From Martinezella rhizogenes (GTDB lineage: Bacteria > Pseudomonadota > Alphaproteobacteria > Rhizobiales > Rhizobiaceae), in NCBI RefSeq assembly GCF_027460065.1, contig NZ_JAPYZZ010000005.1, forward strand, positions 124,001 to 188,000: DNA of 64,000 nt. The letters run 5' to 3'. Below the pieces are notes generated by a model. The model saw nothing but the letters and a program-made list of their open reading frames with translations, did no database searches and was not told the DNA's origin. Shown here one piece after another: positions 26,347 through 35,449 of this stretch (the stretch's first letter is position 1; each line of letters begins with the position of its first letter). The position numbers and the translations under genes were made by a program.

Positions 26347-27084
26347 ATGACAAAAGCGACAACCTCCGAACCGGCAGCTCCACAGGGCAGAACGCTTGTG
26401 GTGAAGGTTTCGGAGGAACTCCGCAGCCAGATCGCCAAGGGCCGTTACAAGACGGGCGACCGCCTGCCATCGGAAGCGCAGCTGACGCAGGAATTCGGCG
26501 TGAGCCGCACCGTGGTGCGCGAGGCGATTGCCTCGCTGCGCTCCGACGGTCTGGTGGAGCCGCGTCAGGGCGCCGGCGTCTTCGTGCTGGAGCCAGCCCC
26601 CACCGAGCGGCGGCCGTTCCACAATGTCGATCTCGCCCGCGTCTCCTCGCTGATCGAGATGCTGGAATTGCGCACCGCCGTGGAAGGCGATGCCGCCGGC
26701 CTTGCCGCCATTCGCCGCTCACCGGCGCAGGAAGAAAAGATCATCGAGGCCTTCGACGCCTTCCGCGCCAGCGCCGCCAGGGGCATTCCGACGGCCGAGG
26801 CCGATTTCGCCTTTCATCTCGCCGTGGCCGAAGCGACCAACAATCCCCGCTTCAGCGAGTTTCTGCAGGTGCTTGGCCCAACCGTCATTCCGCGCCGCGC
26901 CGTGGCTGATAATGGCGCAGAAACCGTGCTTTCACCCGCCGATCTCAGCCGTCTCGTCGGCGAGCATGAAGCGATCCTGATCGCCATACAGGATGGCAAC
27001 GAGGATGCGGCGCGCAGCGCCATGCGCAACCACCTGAAAAGCAGCCAGACGCGTTATCGCGCCATGCTGCGTGCGCCGCGCTGA
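26347..27084 (+). CDS. GntR family (FadR subfamily) regulator
   Basis: A 245-residue regulator with an N-terminal winged helix-turn-helix (about 20-85; GDRLPSEAQLTQEFGVSRTVVREAIASL then QGAGVFVL) and a C-terminal all-helical FCD sensor (about 95-235; ELRTAVEGDAA, FHLAVAEATNNPRF, HEAILIAIQDGN), whose Asp/His residues usually bind metal and a small carboxylate. It lies 89 bases after udh and 31 before kdgF. I infer that it represses the galacturonate genes through the palindromes at 23710-23738 and 25377-25396, with a uronate or keto-deoxy acid as inducer. Confidence 0.87.
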   Translation: MTKATTSEPAAPQGRTLVVKVSEELRSQIAKGRYKTGDRLPSEAQLTQEFGVSRTVVREAIASLRSDGLVEPRQGAGVFVLEPAPTERRPFHNVDLARVSSLIEMLELRTAVEGDAAGLAAIRRSPAQEEKIIEAFDAFRASAARGIPTAEADFAFHLAVAEATNNPRFSEFLQVLGPTVIPRRAVADNGAETVLSPADLSRLVGEHEAILIAIQDGNEDAARSAMRNHLKSSQTRYRAMLRAPR

Positions 27085-27115
27085 AAATCAATATTGCAAG
27101 ACAGAGGAGAACGAC

Positions 27116-27433
27116 ATGCAGCAGCTTCCCAAATTCCCCATCGTTTCACCCGATGACGGCGTGGAACGCACCGTGCTTTCCGAAGCACCGGAGCTGATGG
27201 TCGTGTCCTTCCGGTTCAAGACCGGCGCAGAAGGCAAGCTGCACAGCCATCCGCATGTGCAGTCCACCTATGTCGCCAGCGGCAGCTTCCGCTTTTACCG
27301 CGATGGTGAGGCCTATGACCTGCAGAAAGGCGACAGCCTCGTCGTTCCCGGCCATATCGAACATGGCTGCCTGTGTCTGGAAGAGGGTGAGCTGATCGAC
27401 TGCTTCACCCCGCGTCGCGACGACTTTCTCTAA
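27116..27433 (+). CDS. kdgF: Cupin protein KdgF (pectin degradation)
   Basis: A 105-residue single-domain cupin. Metal ligands are visible in EGKLHSHPHVQSTYV (His, His, Gln) and VVPGHIEHGC (His). KdgF speeds the conversion of unsaturated galacturonate to the linear 5-keto-4-deoxyuronate used by KduI. The start at 27116 has GAGGAGAACGAC upstream; the open frame from 27071 has no ribosome binding site. It is probably cotranscribed with the GntR gene and completes the KdgF-KduI-KduD route in this island. Confidence 0.87.
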   Translation: MQQLPKFPIVSPDDGVERTVLSEAPELMVVSFRFKTGAEGKLHSHPHVQSTYVASGSFRFYRDGEAYDLQKGDSLVVPGHIEHGCLCLEEGELIDCFTPRRDDFL

Positions 27434-27455
27434 AGGCAGGAACGGCGGCAGGCCG

Positions 27456-28688
27456 TCACTGCCGTGATAGATCCCTGAGAGTGCGTGGCAGGCTGTTCAT
27501 GCACTCAGCACCTGACGATGTGACGAGGAACTGATCCTCGATCATCAGCGCGCCCAGCCCTTCGCCATAAAACGGCGCTTCGAGTGCGACCACCATGCCG
27601 GGAAGGATGATTTCCGGATTGTCATGGGAAAAGAACGGCCATTCCTCGATACCCACACCGCCGCCGACGGAATGGCCGAAATGACCGCGATAATATTCGC
27701 CGAAACCTTGCCTGCGCATCGAGGCCAGCATGGCCGCGTGCACCGCGCCAAAGCTGTTGCCGGGGCGGATCGCTTCCAGCCCGCAGGCGAAGGCAACCTC
27801 CAGCGCCCTGAAAATATCGGCAGCAAGAGCCGAGACCGGCCCCCACGAAAAAGTCCGCGCACCGTCAGAGGAATAACCGTCGACCAGCGTGCCGACATCG
27901 GCCTTGATCAGCGCGCCCGGTGTGACCGCTGCGGTCATATCCGACAGGGCCGGACCGACGGAAATATAGTCCCAATGCCCGCTCAGCGAAAAACCGGATG
28001 TCGCGGCATATGCCTGCGCGCCGGATTTCCAGGCGGCGGAGAGCTGACCAAGGGCTGCTCCCGGTCGGACGGCGGCCGCCATCTCGACCAACCCTGCCTC
28101 GGCGGCGGCTGCCGCCTGCCTGAGAAGTTTGATCTCGCGTTCGGATTTCACCGCCCTCAGGCGTTTCAGCACCGTTGAACCGTCCACCCAGTTCACCTCG
28201 GGCAGCGCCTGCCGCAGCGCTGAAAAATCGGCGGCGGGCATGAATTCAAGATCGGCACCAATGCGCGCCGAAGCCAGCCCGCGCTCCCGCAAAAGATCGG
28301 AGAGCAGACCGAAACAGGCGGTGCGATCGAATGTCTCCGGCCGCGGCCCGCCGGAATTGTTGCGGCGATAGGCGTCGTTCATCTGCGCGATGGTTTCCAC
28401 ACCCGAAAGATCGACCATATCGATCCAGATGCGATGGCAGCGCAGATCGACATCCGGCACGGCCTTCCTGACGAGCGTGGCGGCATGATCACTGACGACG
28501 GCAGCGAGCCCTGCCCCGGCATCGGCCGGCACCAGCGCAATCGCGGAACCCGCCTTGCCCCACATCGTCGCCACGCCGGCAGGAGCACCGAGCGCATAAC
28601 GGAAGGCTTCGGGCTGGAACACCACCAGCGCATCAATCTCCGCCTCCCGCATCAGCTGCTGCGCACGGCTTCGATCAATATCGCTCAT
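27456..28688 (-). CDS. M24 family peptidase/creatinase-like protein
   Basis: A 410-residue pita-bread-fold protein with a creatinase-type N-terminal domain (1-160) and a catalytic M24 domain. All five metal ligands appear intact: LIKADVGTLVDGYSSDGART (two Asp), GHFGHSVGGGVG (His), VVALEAPFYG (Glu) and MIEDQFLV (Glu). It is likely an Xaa-Pro aminopeptidase or a related hydrolase of the cytoplasm. It converges on kdgF and stands alone, so a link to pectin use is not evident. Confidence 0.82.
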   Translation of the reverse strand: MSDIDRSRAQQLMREAEIDALVVFQPEAFRYALGAPAGVATMWGKAGSAIALVPADAGAGLAAVVSDHAATLVRKAVPDVDLRCHRIWIDMVDLSGVETIAQMNDAYRRNNSGGPRPETFDRTACFGLLSDLLRERGLASARIGADLEFMPAADFSALRQALPEVNWVDGSTVLKRLRAVKSEREIKLLRQAAAAAEAGLVEMAAAVRPGAALGQLSAAWKSGAQAYAATSGFSLSGHWDYISVGPALSDMTAAVTPGALIKADVGTLVDGYSSDGARTFSWGPVSALAADIFRALEVAFACGLEAIRPGNSFGAVHAAMLASMRRQGFGEYYRGHFGHSVGGGVGIEEWPFFSHDNPEIILPGMVVALEAPFYGEGLGALMIEDQFLVTSSGAECMNSLPRTLRDLSRQ

Positions 28689-28818
28689 AGGAACCCCGGT
28701 GATTGTTTGGCGGCAGGTTTGTGAACCTATGCCTTAGCAGTCACCGAGAGAGGAAAGAAGGTGGAAGATGATGTCTCCACGCTGAGAATCGTCAGTGGGA
28801 GCGAGCGGATGCCCCTTG

Positions 28819-28942
28819 TTTCTTCTCCCCGCCGGGGAGAAGTCCGCGGCAGCGGGATGAGGGGGCAAGGGCAGAGTTATTCGGAGAGCTGGCCCCCTCA
28901 TCCGACCCTTCGGGCCACCTTCTCCCCCTCGGGGAGAAGAAA
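28819..28942 (-). repeat. Rhizobial intergenic mosaic element (RIME-like), copy 1
   Basis: A 124-base element bounded by TTCTTCTCCCC-type ends and GGGGAGAAGAAA, with inner blocks CCCCCTCATCC and CGACCCTTCGGGCCACCTT. It is the inverted counterpart of the copy at 33931-34053 and is largely identical to it apart from about 25 central bases. Each end can fold into a CTTCTCCCC/GGGGAGAAG hairpin. The rest of the 315-base gap (28689-29003) holds nothing else I can identify. Confidence 0.8.
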
Positions 28943-29003
28943 TATGCCGCAACGCCTTGCCCTATCCGAATGAGCGGCGGAAAACCCGCCGCCTCATTAC
29001 CTT

Positions 29004-31007
29004 TCACGCCTCCAGCCACTTCACCTGCTCGGGCGTCAGCGCAATATCCAACGCCGAAAGACTGTCTTCCAGCTCCGCAATCGTGCGCGGCCCGATCAAC
29101 GGAATGACCGGGAAAGGCTGGGCGATGACATAAGCGAGCGCGATATGGATTGGGTGGCGGCCGAGTTTTTGCGCAAGCTCGATTGCCCGGTCGCGGCGGA
29201 CGAAGTTACGGTCGGAATACCAGACGCGGACGATTTCCTCATCGTCATGCTTGTCGCGCCCTGCCCGGTCGGTGAAGAAACCGCGCCCCTGGCTGGACCA
29301 GGCGAAATTGGGGATCTGGCGCGATTGCAGCCACGCTTTCCACGCGTCGTCTGATGCCGCAACGCAGCCTGCCCAGATGGGATCGAGCATTTCGGCAAGC
29401 GAGAAATTGTTGGAAAGCGCGCCGGGCGCCTGCTTGCCGTTCTTCTGCGCGTAAGCCGCAGCTTCGTCCATGCGCTCGCGCGTCCAGTTGGAGCCGCCGA
29501 AAATACCGCGAATGCGCCCGCGCCGGACTTCGGCATCCATGGCGTCTACGAATTCGCCAACCGGCACGTCGGGGTTATCGCGATGCATGAAATAGGCATC
29601 CACATAATCCGTCTTCAGACGCTCCAGCGACTGGTCCAGCTGTCTGGCGATGACGTCGGGATAGCAGAGCGGCGAATGCGCACCCTTGCCGATCAGCACG
29701 ATCTCCTCACGCGGCACATTGCGGCTGGTGTGCCAGTCGCCGAAAATCGCCTCGGTCCTGCCAGCGCCGTAGACATAGGCCGTATCGAAGAGATTGCCGC
29801 CAGCCTCGTAAAAGGCATCAAGCGTCAGGGATGCGGAGGCGAAATTGGGGAAAAATTCAAAACCGAGCGCGACCACGGAAGCGGGCTTGGCAAGCCCCGG
29901 TATCTGCCGCTTCGGAACGGAGTTTCCGGCAACGACCTTGCCACCGGCGATATTTCCGATGCACGATGTCGCCTTTTCGATGCTGTATTCCAGCCCGACG
30001 GAAGCCCGCCACTGGTCCATGACACGCAGATTGCCGAGGCTGTCGGCCCAGGCCATGCCGGGTGCCGCGAATTCGTGCCTGCCCTGGCGAATTGCCTCGC
30101 CTGCCGCATCCACCTCGAAGGAATAAAGCCAGCGGTCTTCCGGCAATTCGATGGTTTCGACCTTGTCGCCCCTGATGATATCGATCCGGCCGGTGCCGCC
30201 CTTGTGGCCGGCGGCATACCAGAAATCCTTGACCTCGATGCGCCCTTCCGAGCCGATGATGCGCAGCACATTGTCCTGCGCCGCCATGATCGAGCACGAG
30301 ACTTCGGCGACGATGCCGTTTGCGAATTTCAGCACGGCCGAGGCCCATTCATCGACGCCCGACTGGCCGAGATGGGCGACGCCCGCGACCTTTTCCGGCT
30401 CGGCAAAGGGTTTGCCATCCACGGCACCTGCGATCATCCGCACCATCGAAACCGGATAACCGCCGACATCAAGAATGCCGCCGCCCGCCGTTTCATTGGC
30501 AAACAGCCGGTGATCGGCCCGGAACGAACCCATGTTGAAACCGAAGCTGGAGCGGATGATGCGGATATCGCCCACCGCGCGGGCTTTCACCAGTTCCAAC
30601 AATTTCACCGTCTGCGGGTGCAGGCGATACATATAGGCCTCGCCGGCAAAAACGCTGGCCTTTTTCGCCTCGTGGAAAATGGCATCGGCATCATAGGCGG
30701 ACAGAGCGATGGGTTTTTCCACCAGTACATTTTTGCCGGCGCGGATGGCCTTGATCGCCCATTCGGCATGGCCGGTATGCGGCGTGGCGATGTAGACGGC
30801 GTCAATATCGGGATCGGCAAGCAGCGCATCGTAACCCTTCACGATGCGCGCACCGGCGAAGGCGTCGGCAAGGCCGGGCTTGTCCGGATTGCGGGTGGCT
30901 ATGGCCTCTAACCTGCCGGTGCGGGAATGGGCGATGCCATCTGCAAACGTCCTGGCGATGGTACCCGGGCCGATGATGCCCCAGCGGATTGGTTGTTCGG
31001 TCGTCAT
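29004..31007 (-). CDS. Gfo/Idh/MocA dehydrogenase-aldo/keto reductase fusion
   Basis: A 667-residue two-enzyme fusion. Residues 1-335 are a complete Gfo/Idh/MocA dehydrogenase (GIIGPGTIARTF near the start; VEKPIAL; GGGILDVGGYPVSM). Residues from about 370 are a complete aldo/keto reductase with its tetrad: Asp and Tyr in LFDTAYVYGAG, Lys in LIGKGAHSP and His in YFMHRDNPDV; PLIGPRTIAEL near the end binds NADP. A plausible role is oxidation and reduction of the same sugar with cofactor recycling, but the substrate is unknown. It is the last gene after a sugar ABC importer. Confidence 0.88.
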   Translation of the reverse strand: MTTEQPIRWGIIGPGTIARTFADGIAHSRTGRLEAIATRNPDKPGLADAFAGARIVKGYDALLADPDIDAVYIATPHTGHAEWAIKAIRAGKNVLVEKPIALSAYDADAIFHEAKKASVFAGEAYMYRLHPQTVKLLELVKARAVGDIRIIRSSFGFNMGSFRADHRLFANETAGGGILDVGGYPVSMVRMIAGAVDGKPFAEPEKVAGVAHLGQSGVDEWASAVLKFANGIVAEVSCSIMAAQDNVLRIIGSEGRIEVKDFWYAAGHKGGTGRIDIIRGDKVETIELPEDRWLYSFEVDAAGEAIRQGRHEFAAPGMAWADSLGNLRVMDQWRASVGLEYSIEKATSCIGNIAGGKVVAGNSVPKRQIPGLAKPASVVALGFEFFPNFASASLTLDAFYEAGGNLFDTAYVYGAGRTEAIFGDWHTSRNVPREEIVLIGKGAHSPLCYPDVIARQLDQSLERLKTDYVDAYFMHRDNPDVPVGEFVDAMDAEVRRGRIRGIFGGSNWTRERMDEAAAYAQKNGKQAPGALSNNFSLAEMLDPIWAGCVAASDDAWKAWLQSRQIPNFAWSSQGRGFFTDRAGRDKHDDEEIVRVWYSDRNFVRRDRAIELAQKLGRHPIHIALAYVIAQPFPVIPLIGPRTIAELEDSLSALDIALTPEQVKWLEA

Positions 31008-31043
31008 GAAATCCTCGTCTTATGTCAGTGCTTGGGAAAAGGT

Positions 31044-32129
31044 TCAGCGCAGGCGATCGCCCTTGCTGTCGAAAAGGAAAGCCCTGCGGGCGGAAAGGCC
31101 GACCGTCAGCCGGTCGCGATTGCCGACATCGCGCGATTCCGGCCGCTCGATGATGAGCTGCTCGCCGCCTTCGGTTCGGGCATAGACATAGCTGGTATTG
31201 CCGAGATGTTCGGCGACATCGACATGCACGGTGAGATCGGCATCGCCCCCGCCCGCATCGGCAAAATGCTCCGGCCGGATGCCAAGCGAAACCTTGGCCC
31301 CCTCGTTGATGCGTTCCTTTATCGGCAAGGTCAGTCGCACAGCTGGGTCGCTGTCGAGGGAGAGTGTTATGCTTTCAGCGCCGGTGCCGATGATGGTCGC
31401 TTCGAGAAAATTCATCTTCGGCGAACCGACGAAACCGGCAACGAAACGGTTGGCGGGATCGTCATAGAGATCGAGCGGCGCGCCGACCTGTTCGATATTG
31501 CCCGCGCGCAGGACGACGATCTTGTCGGCCAGCGTCATCGCCTCTGTCTGGTCATGGGTGACATAGATCATCGTGGTGCCCAGCTGCTTGTGCAGCCGCG
31601 AGATTTCCACGCGCATCTGCACCCGCAATTCCGCATCAAGATTGGACAAAGGCTCGTCGAACAGGAAGACCTGCGGTTCGCGCACGATGGCGCGGCCGAT
31701 GGCGACGCGCTGCCGCTGGCCGCCGGAAAGCTGTTTCGGGCGGCGTTCCATCAGCTCATTGATCTGCAGGATTTCGGCGGCGCGGTTGACCCGCTTTTGC
31801 GTATCGGCCTTGGGGTTACCGTTCATTCTAAGGCCGAAGGACAGGTTTTCGGCCACTGTCATATGCGGATAAAGCGCATAGGACTGGAACACCATGGCGA
31901 TGCCGCGATCTGCCGGGTCGGCATCACTCACCGTCCTGCCGCCGATCACGATATCGCCACCGGAAATATCCTCCAGCCCGGCGATCATTCTGAGAAGCGT
32001 GGATTTGCCGCAGCCGGAGGGGCCGACGAAAACGACGAACTCCCCGTCCTTTACCTCCAGATTTGCGCCATGGATCACTTCCAGCGCGCCATAACGCTTG
32101 ACCACGTTGTTGAGCGAAAGTTCCGCCAT
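31044..32129 (-). CDS. Sugar ABC transporter ATP-binding protein (UgpC/MalK type)
   Basis: A 361-residue CUT1 ATPase with an intact Walker A (GPSGCGKST), signature [14 protein letters not shown], Walker [13 protein letters not shown] and switch THDQTEAM, then a C-terminal TOBE domain (LGIRPEHFADAGG). It energises the two permeases encoded just upstream. Nine bases separate it from the preceding permease gene. The substrate is unknown; the fused dehydrogenase/reductase downstream suggests a sugar or polyol. Confidence 0.9.
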   Translation of the reverse strand: MAELSLNNVVKRYGALEVIHGANLEVKDGEFVVFVGPSGCGKSTLLRMIAGLEDISGGDIVIGGRTVSDADPADRGIAMVFQSYALYPHMTVAENLSFGLRMNGNPKADTQKRVNRAAEILQINELMERRPKQLSGGQRQRVAIGRAIVREPQVFLFDEPLSNLDAELRVQMRVEISRLHKQLGTTMIYVTHDQTEAMTLADKIVVLRAGNIEQVGAPLDLYDDPANRFVAGFVGSPKMNFLEATIIGTGAESITLSLDSDPAVRLTLPIKERINEGAKVSLGIRPEHFADAGGGDADLTVHVDVAEHLGNTSYVYARTEGGEQLIIERPESRDVGNRDRLTVGLSARRAFLFDSKGDRLR

Positions 32130-32138
32130 GCGGCCCCC

Positions 32139-32975
32139 TTACTTGACTGCCCCGGCGGAAATGCCGGCGATGAAGTGACGCTGCAAAGCCACGAAAACCA
32201 CGAGTATGGGTGCGGTGAGCAGCACCGCGCCGGCCATGATGCCGCCCCATGACACTTTGGTGAGCCCGATGAGGGTGCCAAGCGCCACGGGTGCGGTCAT
32301 CATTCCTGGGCGGGAATTGATGAGAAGCGGCCAGAGGTAATTGTTCCACGAGGCCAGGAAGAGAATGATCGACAGCGCCGCCATGGTGGGTCGCGCTAGT
32401 GGCAGGGCGATGCGCAGGAAGATCTGCCATTCCTTGACGCCCTCCACCCGTGCCGCATCGAAAAGCTCGGTCGGCATCATCGAGAAGGATTGCCGCATGA
32501 ACAGCACGCCAAGCGAGTTGAACAGCGGCGGCACGATCAGCGCCACCCAGGTGTTGGCGAGCTTGAATTCCCGCGCCACCATGATGAATTGCGGAATGAC
32601 AACGACGGCAAAAGGCAAAGTGATGGTGCCGAGAATGATGGCGATGACCACCCCGCGTCCGGCAAAGCGGTAACGCGCCAGCGCCCAGCCGGCCATCGAC
32701 GTCAGGAACACCGAAAGCACGGTGTAAATGACGGCGACGGTGATCGAGATGAACATGGCCCTGAGGAAATTGGTATCCGCCTGCAGATTGTTGAAATTCT
32801 CGACGAAATTGGTGGATGGCACCAGAACAATGTCCGGGCTGAAAATGCCGTAATCCGGCATGGTCGAGAACACGAACATCATCCACAGCGGAAACAGCCA
32901 GATGATGGCAAGCGGCGTCAGCGCCGCGTGCAGCGCAATCTTCTGCCAGAAAAGCGATCTCGATTTCGATCTCAT
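32139..32975 (-). CDS. Sugar ABC transporter permease (MalG type)
   Basis: A 278-residue CUT1 permease with six helices. The EAA loop is LFDAARVEGVKEWQIFLRIA and then LPLARP; the C-terminus HFIAGISAGAVK is typical of MalG-type permeases. Its start overlaps the end of the other permease gene by four bases, so the two are translationally coupled. Confidence 0.88.
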   Translation of the reverse strand: MRSKSRSLFWQKIALHAALTPLAIIWLFPLWMMFVFSTMPDYGIFSPDIVLVPSTNFVENFNNLQADTNFLRAMFISITVAVIYTVLSVFLTSMAGWALARYRFAGRGVVIAIILGTITLPFAVVVIPQFIMVAREFKLANTWVALIVPPLFNSLGVLFMRQSFSMMPTELFDAARVEGVKEWQIFLRIALPLARPTMAALSIILFLASWNNYLWPLLINSRPGMMTAPVALGTLIGLTKVSWGGIMAGAVLLTAPILVVFVALQRHFIAGISAGAVK

Positions 32976-33832
32976 TTCGGCTCCCTCCCGACCCAGAGAT
33001 TGAGGAGTGAAATGGCGATGGCGAGCGCCGCCATGGTGTAGGCAATGGCCGAGGCGTAACCGAAATTGAGCGAAGTGAAGCCCTGCCGGTAAAGGAACAG
33101 CCCCAGGGTCTCCGTGCCGCCGCCCGGCCCGCCCCTGTTGGTGATGAGGAAGGGTTCGGCAAACAGCTGCATTGTGCCGATGACCGACAGGACAACGCAG
33201 AACAGGATGATGGGTTTAAGCAACGGCAGGGTGATGTAAAAGAACTGCTGGCGCTTGCTCACCTTGTCCAGCGTCGCCGCTTCATAGACATCGCCGGGGA
33301 TCGATTGCAACCCGGCCAGAATGATGATGGCGTTATACCCCGCCCAGCGCCATGTCACGGCAATGATGACCAGCGCCATGGCCGCGTTGGCATTGTCGAA
33401 CCACGAGATGGGCGAAAGGCCGACGGAGGTGATGAGCTTGTTGATGATGCCGAAATCGGCGCTGAACATCAGCCGGAAGACAGCCGCATAGGCCACCTCG
33501 CCAACGACGACAGGCGCAAAAAAGGCAAAACGATAAAGCGGCCGCGCCTTCAGGAGCGGCGAATTCAACAGCACCGCCATGACAGTGGCGAGCGCGATCA
33601 TCACGGGCACCTGAATGACCAGAATGATCAGCGTATTATAAAGCGCATTATAAAAGGCCGGATCGGAAACCAGCCGCCCCCAGTTCATGGAAGGCGCAAA
33701 CCGCCACGGATTGATCCGCGTGTTCTGGAACGACAGCATGAACGAGCTGATGATCGGCCAGACCCAGAAGGTGGCGAAAATCAGGAGATAGGGCGCAAGG
33801 AACGCATAAGCGATCCTGTTCCTGGACGGCAT
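32972..33832 (-). CDS. Sugar ABC transporter permease (MalF type)
   Basis: A 286-residue CUT1 permease (first helix AYAFLAPYLLIFATFWVWPI; EAA loop VYEAATLDKVSKRQQFFYIT). The start at 33832 has GGAGG six bases upstream; the frame stays open to 33910, but without a ribosome binding site. It lies 253 bases after the binding-protein gene, and a RIME-like repeat fills most of that gap, which may lower expression relative to the binding protein. Confidence 0.87.
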   Translation of the reverse strand: MPSRNRIAYAFLAPYLLIFATFWVWPIISSFMLSFQNTRINPWRFAPSMNWGRLVSDPAFYNALYNTLIILVIQVPVMIALATVMAVLLNSPLLKARPLYRFAFFAPVVVGEVAYAAVFRLMFSADFGIINKLITSVGLSPISWFDNANAAMALVIIAVTWRWAGYNAIIILAGLQSIPGDVYEAATLDKVSKRQQFFYITLPLLKPIILFCVVLSVIGTMQLFAEPFLITNRGGPGGGTETLGLFLYRQGFTSLNFGYASAIAYTMAALAIAISLLNLWVGREPK

Positions 33833-33930
33833 GACGACCTCCATATGCCGGGCGATGGCCGGATAAATGGAAAAGCTTGGAGGCCTGCCCCCGTTTGAGG
33901 GCGAGACCATTGCAAGGCGGTGCGGCAGGT

Positions 33931-34053
33931 TTCTTCTCCCCGAGGGGGAGAAGGTGGCCCGAAGGGTCGGATGAGGGGGCTGGCTCTCGGTCTATCGCTA
34001 CCGTCGCCCCCTCATCCCGCTGCCGCGGACTTCTCCCCCTCGGGGAGAAGAAA
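33931..34053 (+). repeat. Rhizobial intergenic mosaic element (RIME-like), copy 2
   Basis: A 123-base element in the opposite orientation to copy 1 (28819-28942), starting TTCTTCTCCCCGAGGGGGAG and ending CTCGGGGAGAAGAAA. It lies inside the operon, between the binding-protein and permease genes. Its terminal hairpins could act as an mRNA processing or stability element. The remaining bases of the 33833-34085 gap hold no gene. Confidence 0.82.
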
Positions 34054-34085
34054 TTCGTGGCACCCGCTCGGTCCTAGCCGCCGGC

Positions 34086-35357
34086 TTACTGCGCGACTGG
34101 CAGCCCCGTGGCCGTTTCGATCTGCTTGGCCGCATCATCAAGCGCTGCTTTCGCATCGGGATACCCGCCGGCGAAATATTTCGTCTGCGTCGCCTTGTAG
34201 ATCGCATCGGCATCCGACTGGAACGCCGTGCCGCGGCTCGGCACGATCTTCGGCAGGGTGGCCAGAATATCGGTCCACACCGCCTGCCCGCCCCAATAGG
34301 CCTGCTTTTCCTTGACGAAGGGATCATCGATGGCGGACAGCAGTGAGGGAACGAGGCCGAAGGATTTCAGCATCGTCACCTGGCCTTCATTGGTGGTCAG
34401 CGCGTAGTCGATATATTTCCACGCCGCCTCCTTGTGTTCGGATGTCGAGCTGATCGCCAGCGACGAACCGCCGAGATTGGCCGCATGCGGACCATCCGCC
34501 GTCAGGCTCGGCATCAGATAGACGCCCCATTTGCCGGAAAGATCAGGAGAGCCGGAACGAACCGTACCTTCATACCAGGCGCCATACATCTGGCTGGCGG
34601 CCTTGCCGGCCGTATTGGCCTGGATTTTCTCATCCCAGATCGCCGCCGTGATGACGCCGGCGTCCTTCATTTCCTTGACCTTTTCAAGGGTCGCGACACA
34701 GGCAGGCTGGTTGATGGTGATGTTCTGGCCATCGGTCGAAAAGTAACCGCATCCCTGCTCATTGGCGATCATGCGAAACCATTCGCTATCGCCGTTGAAA
34801 TCGGTCTGCGCCATGACGGTGCCGGGATTGGCGGCCATGACCTTCTTGCCGGCGGTGATGAAATCATCCCAGCTTTTGATGGTGGCCGGATCAACGCCTG
34901 CCTTCTCATAGAAGTCGCGGCGATAAAATACCGCCACCGGACCGGAATCCCACGGAACCGCATAGGCGACGCCGTCAACCTCCAGTTCCGTGCGCTTGAA
35001 ATCAGGGAAAAGCGCCTGTTTCTCAGGCGTATAGCCAAGCTCGGTCAGATTGGCGAAACAATCGGGAAAACGACTCCAGAACAGTTCCGCCTCAAAATTT
35101 TCAATGGTGACGATATCAGGAAGACCATCGCCCCCGGCTGCGCAGGCAGCCAGCGTCTTGTCAAAAACCTGATTGTTTCCAAGGTCTTCAACGACGATCT
35201 TGATATCCGGATTCTGCTTGTTGAAGCCCTCTACCGTGGATTTCAGCGCGGAAGCCGCGACGTTCCAGCTCGAGATGGTGACGGTTTCTGTCTGCGCGAA
35301 AGCCGGGGCTGCGAGAAGCAGCATGGCCGTAGACGCGCCAAGAAATTTCAAGCACAT
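34086..35357 (-). CDS. Sugar ABC transporter substrate-binding protein
   Basis: A 423-residue family 1 solute-binding protein. A signal peptide is clear (MCLKFLGASTAMLLLAAPAF, cleavage after AQ or near TETV) and GGGAGG precedes the ATG. Mature landmarks are TVTISSWNVAASALKSTVEG, DIVTIENFEAELFW and YAVPWDSGPVAVFYRRDFYE. It is the first gene of a five-gene unit (binding protein, two permeases, ATPase, fusion enzyme) and diverges from an AraC regulator that probably controls it. Confidence 0.88.
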   Translation of the reverse strand: MCLKFLGASTAMLLLAAPAFAQTETVTISSWNVAASALKSTVEGFNKQNPDIKIVVEDLGNNQVFDKTLAACAAGGDGLPDIVTIENFEAELFWSRFPDCFANLTELGYTPEKQALFPDFKRTELEVDGVAYAVPWDSGPVAVFYRRDFYEKAGVDPATIKSWDDFITAGKKVMAANPGTVMAQTDFNGDSEWFRMIANEQGCGYFSTDGQNITINQPACVATLEKVKEMKDAGVITAAIWDEKIQANTAGKAASQMYGAWYEGTVRSGSPDLSGKWGVYLMPSLTADGPHAANLGGSSLAISSTSEHKEAAWKYIDYALTTNEGQVTMLKSFGLVPSLLSAIDDPFVKEKQAYWGGQAVWTDILATLPKIVPSRGTAFQSDADAIYKATQTKYFAGGYPDAKAALDDAAKQIETATGLPVAQ

Positions 35358-35449
35358 TGAAAACCTCCCTTTTTCAATTGCCGTTCTTCAGCGAACATGG
35401 GCACATTAGCGGCGGCAGGAAATCTGTCTCGTAAAAAGGGAACATCGAT

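Noticed and set aside
28743..28973. Short frames inside the mosaic repeats as genes
   Set aside because: They are made of the palindromic repeat itself (RRGEVRGSG-type peptides), a known artefact of such elements.
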